NCBI GenBank assembly: GCA_025363535.1
Contig: JANYDP010000518.1
Location: 1-19,662, forward strand
Direction: 5' to 3'
Source: Verrucomicrobiota bacterium
GTDB lineage: Bacteria; Verrucomicrobiota; Verrucomicrobiia; Limisphaerales; CAIQOK01
DNA length: 19,662 bases
This document shows, piece by piece, positions 1-5,953 of this stretch (the first letter of the stretch is position 1; every line of letters begins with the position of its first letter). The position numbers and the translations under genes are program-made. The notes under the pieces were generated by a model that saw only the letters and a program-made list of their open reading frames with translations, was not told the origin of the DNA and made no database searches.

Positions 1-546
1 GAGGATGTCTGCGACCGCGTGGTGATTTATTACGGCGGAAAAATTCAGCAGGCGGGCACGTTGCAGGAATTGCTCGCCAAACCGGACACGCTGCGCATCA
101 CCACGCCCGTGCTGCCGCGCGAAACTTTGGAGCGCGTGTTGGAACTCATCCGCAAGGACATTGCCACCGGCGAAGTGCGGGTGGAAAATCCGACGCAGAA
201 TCTCGAAAGCTATTTCCTCGACGTCGTGGCGAAAGCGCGGGCGGCCAACGAAACCAGCGGCGCGCAATCCGGAGCACGGGTGGCGGAGTATCTGCGCGCG
301 GGGGCCGGGGAGAAGCCGGCCACGGAAAAAATTCTGGAGAAGCTTTCGTTGCCGCAGGCGGCACCGGTTGCACCAAAGCCGGAAGTTTCAGCCGCATCTT
401 CGATGAACGAAACCAAACTCGCGGCGTTGGCCAGACCGGCCGAACCCGTGGCATCGCCAGCCAAACCTGCCGTCGCACCAGCCAAGCCGGACGATTTGAA
501 ACAGGCGGATGAAAAACTCTCCGCGCTCCTCGGCAAAAAAAAGTAG
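1..546 (+). CDS. ABC transporter ATP-binding protein, C-terminal part (5' end outside window)
   Basis: The reading frame is open from base 1 and stops with TAG at 544-546; the start lies upstream of the window. The first visible residues, EDVCDRVVIYYGGKIQQAGT, match the stretch just after the H-loop of ABC ATPases, where the last strands of the nucleotide-binding domain end in the usual 'R-V-x-x-x-x-x-G-x-I-x-x-G-T' pattern. A regulatory-type tail follows, containing a helix like 'NLESYFLDVV', comparable to the 'LE-x-x-F' ending of ABC-2 exporter ATPases. After it comes an Ala/Pro/Lys-rich, probably disordered tail of about 90 residues. The permease gene starts 95 bp downstream, so this is very likely the ATPase of that exporter. 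The substrate is unknown. The stop codon overlaps the first bases of a palindromic repeat (545-627), so the repeat may have supplied the present stop. Confidence 0.85.
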   Translation, partial: EDVCDRVVIYYGGKIQQAGTLQELLAKPDTLRITTPVLPRETLERVLELIRKDIATGEVRVENPTQNLESYFLDVVAKARAANETSGAQSGARVAEYLRAGAGEKPATEKILEKLSLPQAAPVAPKPEVSAASSMNETKLAALARPAEPVASPAKPAVAPAKPDDLKQADEKLSALLGKKK

Positions 547-627
547 GAGCCGACGTGAGCAGGCTCTAATTTTCCACCACCGATAATGATCGCTAAAAAT
601 AATTTGAGACTCCTTACGTCGTCTCCT
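545..627. repeat. ~83-bp imperfect palindromic element, copy A
   Basis: The left arm (545-575) and the reverse complement of the right arm (about 600-627) are similar: both contain AGGAG-n-CGACGT-n-AG-n-AG-n-CTC. About 25 of 31 positions match. The element fills the gap between the ABC ATPase stop codon and the permease. A second element with the same arms, length and AT-rich inner junction lies at 17640-17720. In RNA it could fold into a long hairpin inside the operon transcript. The function is not known; it resembles REP/BIME or MITE-type dispersed repeats. Confidence 0.7.
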
Positions 628-641
628 ACGAAAGCAAATTG

Positions 642-2033
642 ATGCAACGACTCTTCGCCATCGCCCTGCTGACCTGGAAGGCCGCGTTTCGTTTCCGGCT
701 CTTCTTGGTCATCGCCGTGTTGCTGCTCACGTCGGTGGTCGCGTTGCCAATCCTGATCAAGGACGACGGCACCGCGCGCGGATTCACGCAGATTTTGCTG
801 ACCTACACCTTGAGCGTCATCACCGCGCTACTGGGACTGTCCACGCTCTGGCTTTCGTGCGGCACGCTGGCGCGCGACATCGAGGAATGTCAGATGCAGA
901 TGGTGGCGGTGAAACCCATCGCGCGCTGGCAGATCTGGCTGGGCAAATGGTTCGGCATCCTCTCACTCAACGCCGCTCTGCTAATCCTGTCCGGCGGCAG
1001 CGTCTATGGCCTGCTGCAATGGCGCGCCACAAAACTGCCGGAGGCCGAGCAAAGAATTTTGCGGAGCGAAGTGCTGGTCGCGCGCGGCGGGGCGAAGGAA
1101 AAAAACGCGACGGAGGACATTCAAAGTGACGCGGAGAAAATCTTGCAGGAGCGGTTGCGGCAGAATCCCGTCAGCCGCGCCGACCTCCCCGAGGTGCGCA
1201 AACAAATTATCGAGCAGGTCAAGGCCGCGTATCAGGTCGTGCAGCCCGGCTATCAGCGCGAGTGGAAAATTGACCTCGGGCTGGCCGCCAAATCGGTGCG
1301 CGACGAACCGCTGCGGTTGCGGGTGAAGTTCAACGCGGCGCAGAAAAGCCGGTCGGGGACTTTCATCGGCGTGTGGCGCGTGGGGGTCGAGCAAAAAACC
1401 CGGCTCTGGCAGAGCGAACCCATGAGCCTGGCCCCGGACACGTTTCACGAATTTGAAATCGCCCCGAATCTGCTGGATGAAAACGGCAGGCTGACGATCA
1501 CGTTCCTCAATCTCCCGGAAAACAACACCGCCCTGCTCTTCCCGCTCGACGAGGGCATGGAGGTGTTGTACCGCCAGGGCGGCTTCGGACTGAACTTCGC
1601 GCACGGCCTCGGCATCATTTTGTGCTGGATGGCGCTGCTCTCAGCCATCGGCCTGGCGGCGGCGAGTTTCCTGTCGTTCCCCGTCGCGGCGTTTTTCTCG
1701 ATGGGCATTTTGACGATGGCGTTTTCCACCACCACCCTCAGCAACGTGGTCGAGCAGGGCACGATCATGAGCCGCGACGCGGAATCCGGCGCCATCGGCT
1801 CGTCCGCGTTGGACGCGGTCATCGTGCCGTTTTTCCGCGTGGCGCTGGAGGTCATCAACCTCGCGCGCAATTTTTCACCGATTGATTCCCTGAGTTCCGG
1901 GCGGAACATCACCTGGACGGAACTGGGGCTGGCGTTCAGTCAGATCGTGCTGTTGCTCGGGGGAATTTTTGCGGTTGTGGGTATTTTTGGTTTTAGCCGC
2001 CGTGAACTGGCGACCGCACAAGGAACGCAATGA
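642..2033 (+). CDS. ABC-2-like transporter permease
   Basis: A predicted integral inner-membrane protein of 463 residues. Hydrophobic segments lie at about residues 18-37, 48-72 and 104-124. A polar, charged domain of roughly 180 residues follows (about 125-305), then hydrophobic segments at about 312-355 and a last one near 435-455. Three helices, a large soluble loop and C-terminal helices resemble ABC-2/NosY-type permeases. The motif 'CGTLARDIE' after the second helix, followed by a 'KPIARWQIWLGKW' segment, is the typical cytoplasmic loop of that family. ATG 642 is chosen over the overlapping TTG 639; neither has a clear Shine-Dalgarno sequence. The gene follows the ATPase and overlaps the next gene by 4 bp (ATGA), which indicates an operon. 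The substrate cannot be read from the sequence. Confidence 0.8.
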   Translation: MQRLFAIALLTWKAAFRFRLFLVIAVLLLTSVVALPILIKDDGTARGFTQILLTYTLSVITALLGLSTLWLSCGTLARDIEECQMQMVAVKPIARWQIWLGKWFGILSLNAALLILSGGSVYGLLQWRATKLPEAEQRILRSEVLVARGGAKEKNATEDIQSDAEKILQERLRQNPVSRADLPEVRKQIIEQVKAAYQVVQPGYQREWKIDLGLAAKSVRDEPLRLRVKFNAAQKSRSGTFIGVWRVGVEQKTRLWQSEPMSLAPDTFHEFEIAPNLLDENGRLTITFLNLPENNTALLFPLDEGMEVLYRQGGFGLNFAHGLGIILCWMALLSAIGLAAASFLSFPVAAFFSMGILTMAFSTTTLSNVVEQGTIMSRDAESGAIGSSALDAVIVPFFRVALEVINLARNFSPIDSLSSGRNITWTELGLAFSQIVLLLGGIFAVVGIFGFSRRELATAQGTQ

Positions 2034-3529
2034 ATCGCCGCGCCAAAAAATTTCTTCTCGCCGCGCTGGCGGTCACGCTGCTGTTCGGCGTTTCGCGCGT
2101 GCAGAATTCCCTGAACCGCGACCGCGACCGGCTCGGCCTGACGCACGCGCAGGCGCTCGACAACGCCCCGCCGGTGCTGGCCTTCACGACCGTCGCCCTC
2201 GGCGGTTTTCGCGGGCTGATCTCCAATCTGCTCTGGATCCGCGCGAACGAACTACAGGAGGACGACAAGTATTTCGAGATGATGCAGCTCGCCGACTGGA
2301 TCACGAAACTCGAGCCGCATTTTCCGCAGGTGTGGGTGTTCCAGGCTTGGAACATGGCCTACAATATTTCGGTCAAGTTCAAGGATTTCACCGACCGCTG
2401 GCGCTGGTTGCAGAGCGGCATTGAACTGCTGCGCGACGAGGGTTTGAAATACAATCCGAACGACCCGCTGATCCACCAGCAACTCTCGTGGTTTTTCCAG
2501 CACAAGCTCGGCGCGAACCTCGACGACGCCAACATGTATTACAAGCAGCAGTGGGCGAATCAAATGGCTGAAGTGTTCGGCAAGATGAAGGAAGCGAACC
2601 TGGACGAATTGATCAATCCGCAGACTGACGATCAAAAAAAGCGCGCCGCGATATTGCACGACAAATTTAAAATGGATCCCCGGCTGATGAAGGAAGTGGA
2701 CACGCGCTATGGCCCGTTTGAATGGCGGCTCCCCGAGGCGCATTCCATCTACTGGGCCATCGCCGGACTGGAAGCGGCCAAAGCCAATCCCGGCAAGGTC
2801 AACAAGGACGATCTGATGCAATTGCGCCGCTCGATTTATCAACCCATGCTGTTAAGCTTCCAGCGCGGGCGGCTGGAGGTGAACAACATTGACAAGACTT
2901 TCGACTTCGGCCCGAACCTCGACATCATCCCGAACGTCAACAAGTCGTACGAAGATCAGATGGCGGAAGCGCCCGGCGACAAGGACAAGATGGTGAGCGG
3001 CCACCGGAATTTTCTGCGGCAGGCGATTTATTCGCTGTATGTCTATAACCGCATGGGCGAAGCCGCCCGGTGGTTCAAATATCTCGGTGAAAAATACCCC
3101 GACAAACCGATCTTGGATGAGGATCCGTTTTCCTACCCCCGCACCGTGACGCTTGACCGCTACGTGCTCTCGAACATCCAGGTGGACATCACCGAAACTT
3201 CCCGCGACCGCGTGAAAGCTGCCATTGAAGGCATTCAGCGCCGTGCCTACATTGCCCTCACGCTGGATCAAGACGACCAATACGCCGGCTTCAGCCTGCT
3301 GGCCCAAAAAATCTGGGCGACGTATGACGAAAAAATTCCACAGGATCGCAAGCCCGCCATCGGCCTGCCGCCGATGACCGACATCAAACGGGAAATTCTC
3401 AACCAGTTGCTCAACACCGAAGGCAACATGCCGCCCGAAGCCCGCGCCGTCCTGCGCACCAAGTTGAACCTGAAGGCGGAAGTTCCCCCGACCAACGCCG
3501 TGCCGGAAACCGTTGTCGCTCCAAAGTGA
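2030..3529 (+). CDS. Conserved membrane-anchored protein, TPR-like, ABC operon partner
   Basis: A protein of 499 residues whose start codon overlaps the permease stop (ATGA), implying translational coupling. Residues 7-24 form one hydrophobic N-terminal segment after a basic start (MNRRAKK), giving a membrane anchor or uncleaved signal. The rest is soluble, rich in Trp, Tyr and charged residues, and predicted mostly helical. Segments such as 'LEPHFPQVWVFQAWNMAYN' and 'RQAIYSLYVYNRMGEAARWF' look like degenerate tetratricopeptide helices. 'PEAHSIYWAIAGLEAAK' in the middle is distinctive, and I believe this type of protein recurs in Verrucomicrobia and Planctomycetes without a known function. 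Its place behind an ABC ATPase and permease suggests an accessory role in that transporter. No catalytic motif was recognised. Confidence 0.75.
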   Translation: MNRRAKKFLLAALAVTLLFGVSRVQNSLNRDRDRLGLTHAQALDNAPPVLAFTTVALGGFRGLISNLLWIRANELQEDDKYFEMMQLADWITKLEPHFPQVWVFQAWNMAYNISVKFKDFTDRWRWLQSGIELLRDEGLKYNPNDPLIHQQLSWFFQHKLGANLDDANMYYKQQWANQMAEVFGKMKEANLDELINPQTDDQKKRAAILHDKFKMDPRLMKEVDTRYGPFEWRLPEAHSIYWAIAGLEAAKANPGKVNKDDLMQLRRSIYQPMLLSFQRGRLEVNNIDKTFDFGPNLDIIPNVNKSYEDQMAEAPGDKDKMVSGHRNFLRQAIYSLYVYNRMGEAARWFKYLGEKYPDKPILDEDPFSYPRTVTLDRYVLSNIQVDITETSRDRVKAAIEGIQRRAYIALTLDQDDQYAGFSLLAQKIWATYDEKIPQDRKPAIGLPPMTDIKREILNQLLNTEGNMPPEARAVLRTKLNLKAEVPPTNAVPETVVAPK

Positions 3530-3533
3530 GCTT

Positions 3534-3560
3534 GCAGCAAGTGACATGAGGAGTCTCCTT
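3534..3560 (+). repeat. Partial copy of the 83-bp palindrome (one arm only)
   Basis: The stretch at 3543-3557 (GACATGAGGAGTCTC) matches the arm of the 545-627 element at 12 of 15 positions in one orientation. It matches the reverse complement of that element's right arm at 13 of 15. No second arm follows; instead a different palindrome begins at 3573. It is best read as a truncated member of the same family. Confidence 0.45.
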
Positions 3561-3572
3561 TCAAAACAGCAC

Positions 3573-3639
3573 AGCGGCTTTCGGCAGAAAGCGGGTTGAT
3601 TCACATCAGAAAAATGCGGCGCTCTGCCGAAACGCCGCT
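3573..3639. repeat. Second palindromic repeat, in the 5' leader of the solitary ABC ATPase
   Basis: The left arm at 3573-3596, with core TTTCGGCAGA, pairs with the right arm at 3615-3639, with core TCTGCCGAAA. The outer AGCGGC/GCCGCT ends also pair, and the loop is about 18 nt. The right arm contains a second, smaller inverted repeat (GCGGCG with CGCCGC). The hairpin ends 10 bp before the ATG at 3650. It could therefore affect translation, or simply be a dispersed element that landed in the leader. Confidence 0.6.
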
Positions 3640-3649
3640 ACGGCAGTTG

Positions 3650-4459
3650 ATGAAAACTCCGCCGCCCATTCTTGAAATTTCCAACCTGCGCATCCAGCGC
3701 GACCGCACCGCCATCCTCAATGACCTTTCCTGGCGTGTGGAACGCGGACAACATTGGGTCATGCTCGGCGCGAACGGCTCCGGCAAAACCTCCCTCCTCA
3801 GCGCGTTGACCGGTTATCTCATGCCCACCAGCGGGGAAATCAATTTGCTCGGCCAGCGCTACGGCGAATTCGACTGGCGCGAACTCCGCAAGCATGTTGG
3901 TCTCGTCAGTTCGTCTGTCCGGCAGAGGATGGCCGACACGGAACCGGCCCTGGACAGCATCGTCAGCGGCAAATACGCGATGATCGATTTCTGGGGCCGC
4001 CCCTCGCGGCGCGAGGTGGTCGCGGCGAAAAAAATTCTCCGGCAGATCGAGTGCGCGCACCTTGCCGCGCGGCCGTGGGGCGTACTCTCCCAGGGCGAAC
4101 GCCAGCGCATCCTGATCGGCCGCGCGCTCATGGCCCGGCCACGGCTGCTGATTCTCGACGAACCCTGTGCCGGACTCGACCCCGCCGCGCGCGAACATTT
4201 CCTCCAATTCCTCCAACGCCTCGGCTCGCAAAAAAATTCTCCGACGCTGGTGCTGGTGACGCATCATGTGGAGGAAATCATGCCGGTCTTCTCGCACCTG
4301 CTGGTTTTGAAGAACGGACGGGTGCTGGCCTCCGGGGAAAAATCAGGAGCGCTCAGTTCCAAAAATCTTTCCGCCGCGTTTGGCGCGCGGATGCATTTGC
4401 GGCGGACGGGAAACCGGTACGGACTGAAAGCCGGAGGACAATCTCGTACGCTGATGTGA
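3650..4459 (+). CDS. Solitary ABC-type ATP-binding protein
   Basis: A protein of 269 residues from ATG 3650. An upstream TTG at 3596 is in frame, but its first 18 codons would be repeat sequence, so the internal ATG is preferred. All nucleotide-binding motifs are present: Walker A GANGSGKT (40-47), Q-loop region 'LVSSSVRQRM', signature LSQGE (146-150), Walker B LILDE (167-171) and the switch histidines THH (204-206). The spacing is that of a single complete ABC domain. The closest general likeness is to metal/molybdate-type single-domain ATPases of the ModF/YlmA kind ('LVTHHVEEIMPVFSHLLVLKNGRV'). No permease or binding protein is adjacent, so the partner is encoded elsewhere or the protein works without one. 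It converges with the next gene, 8 bp apart. Confidence 0.85.
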   Translation: MKTPPPILEISNLRIQRDRTAILNDLSWRVERGQHWVMLGANGSGKTSLLSALTGYLMPTSGEINLLGQRYGEFDWRELRKHVGLVSSSVRQRMADTEPALDSIVSGKYAMIDFWGRPSRREVVAAKKILRQIECAHLAARPWGVLSQGERQRILIGRALMARPRLLILDEPCAGLDPAAREHFLQFLQRLGSQKNSPTLVLVTHHVEEIMPVFSHLLVLKNGRVLASGEKSGALSSKNLSAAFGARMHLRRTGNRYGLKAGGQSRTLM

Positions 4460-4467
4460 ATTGAATT

Positions 4468-5883
4468 TCAAACCTTCGCCACTTGTTCACCCCATCCAAA
4501 CAACCGTTTGTTTTTGATGACTTGAAAGATTGGCGGAGGCACCAGTTTTTCCAGGGCATCATCACCGGCAGCAATTTTTTCCAGCACGATGCTGGAGTAA
4601 ATGCCGAGATATTCCGCGTTGTAGTCAGGGATGCTTTCCACGAAATGATTCTCCACCAGATGCGCGTAGAGATGCCGCAGATGCGGGGCGACCTCCAAAT
4701 TTTCCACCGTGACAAGCTGGCCAGTTTTCTTGTCCAGCGACGGATACACGTAGAGTTTCGCGCCGTTTTTGAACAGGTGGCCGAGGGATTCCAGCAGGCC
4801 GCCGGGCAGGTCGGTGTAAAATTTTTCGTCGAGCACATCACGCAACCGCACCAGGCCGATGGGCAGGCCGATGGGCTTCTGCGTGTGCTTGGAAAGGTAG
4901 ATCAGCAGTTTGTGGAAGCGCAGGAAGTTGGAGATGAGGACTGGCTTGCCCAGTGCGCTCAGGGTGTCCACACGATCCAGGAAATCACCGTGGTCAATCG
5001 CGTCGCCGATCTGTAGCTGGCGCAAGGTCATTTCAAACATCACGACCGGCGCTTCGCCTTTCAGCGATTCCTGCTTGAGGAATTGTTCCTGCGCACGTTC
5101 GAGCATGTCGAGCATCGGATTGGTGAGCGGCCGGAAACTGCCGCGCTGGACGAGCACGGGCTTTTTGTAAAGCAGTTCGCTGGGGATGACCGCCTCGCCG
5201 TTGGCGGTGAACATGGTCGCATCGGTCAGGCCTTTCTCGACAAGTTGCAACGCCATGAGCCGGTTGTCCACGCCGGCAAAGGCGGGACCTGAAAATTTGA
5301 TCATGTCCACCTCGAACCGTGCGGGCGAGAGGTTGTCCTGCAACGCCGCGATGATCTGGGTCGGGGCACTGTTCAGGTAAAAGGCGCTGTGAATGAGGTT
5401 CACGCCGATGATGCCAAGGGCTTCCTGCTCGCGGACGTTTTCGCCGTCCAGCAGTTTGACGTGGATGATGATTTCCGACGGGCGTTCGTGCGGATTGGAT
5501 TGAAAGCGCACCCCCAGCCAGCCCTGGCCGTCTTCCTTGCGCGTGTAGCTGCGCGTGGCCACCGTGTCGGCGAAAACAAAAAACGTGCTCTTGTCGCCAC
5601 GCGTCTTGTCGAGTTGGGCGATCACCAGTTTGTACTCGTAGTCGAGCATCGCCTGCAAGCGCTGGCGGCTGACGTAGCGATCGGCCGCACCGTAGATCGC
5701 ATCGCTCACCGACATGTCGTAGGCGGAAATGGTTTTGGCCACCGTGCCCGCCGCGCCGCCGACCTGAAAAAACCACCGCGCGACCTCCTGGCCCGCGCCG
5801 ATTTCGGCGAACGCGCCATACTTCGCCGGATCGAGATTGATCTGAAGCGCCTTTTGAAACGTGTCTTTCTTTTCGTTGGACAT
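4468..5883 (-). CDS. Conserved hypothetical protein (471 aa)
   Basis: A soluble-looking protein of 471 residues with no signal peptide and no clear transmembrane helix. The N-terminal block 'FAEIGAGQEVARWFFQVGGAAGTVAKTISAYDM' is strikingly conserved-looking. I recall homologues in Bacteroidota, Verrucomicrobiota and marine bacteria starting the same way. Database labels for them vary and seem unreliable, so I assign no function. Other recognisable blocks are 'SDAIYGAADRYVSRQRL', 'FFVFADTVATRS', 'GWLGVRFQ' and 'ALGIIGVNLIHSAFY'. No Walker, Rossmann or metal-site motif stands out with confidence. The gene starts 70 bp downstream of the copper ATPase stop on the same strand. It may be cotranscribed with it, or the two may simply be adjacent. 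Confidence 0.8.
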   Translation of the reverse strand: MSNEKKDTFQKALQINLDPAKYGAFAEIGAGQEVARWFFQVGGAAGTVAKTISAYDMSVSDAIYGAADRYVSRQRLQAMLDYEYKLVIAQLDKTRGDKSTFFVFADTVATRSYTRKEDGQGWLGVRFQSNPHERPSEIIIHVKLLDGENVREQEALGIIGVNLIHSAFYLNSAPTQIIAALQDNLSPARFEVDMIKFSGPAFAGVDNRLMALQLVEKGLTDATMFTANGEAVIPSELLYKKPVLVQRGSFRPLTNPMLDMLERAQEQFLKQESLKGEAPVVMFEMTLRQLQIGDAIDHGDFLDRVDTLSALGKPVLISNFLRFHKLLIYLSKHTQKPIGLPIGLVRLRDVLDEKFYTDLPGGLLESLGHLFKNGAKLYVYPSLDKKTGQLVTVENLEVAPHLRHLYAHLVENHFVESIPDYNAEYLGIYSSIVLEKIAAGDDALEKLVPPPIFQVIKNKRLFGWGEQVAKV

Positions 5884-5953
5884 AATTTGTTATCGGCTCA
5901 AGCCGGGGAAGATTAAGACGCTTGTGCCCGGGGCGCAACCGTGCGTTGGCGTT

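Noticed and set aside
981..1604. Long minus-strand open frame opposite the permease
   Set aside because: Its composition mirrors the codon pattern of the plus-strand permease, and it has no start context, motifs or neighbours of its own. Similar antisense frames at 2852-3604, 7517-8530, 13873-14715, 15223-16086, 17851-18516 and 18800-19621 were rejected for the same reason.
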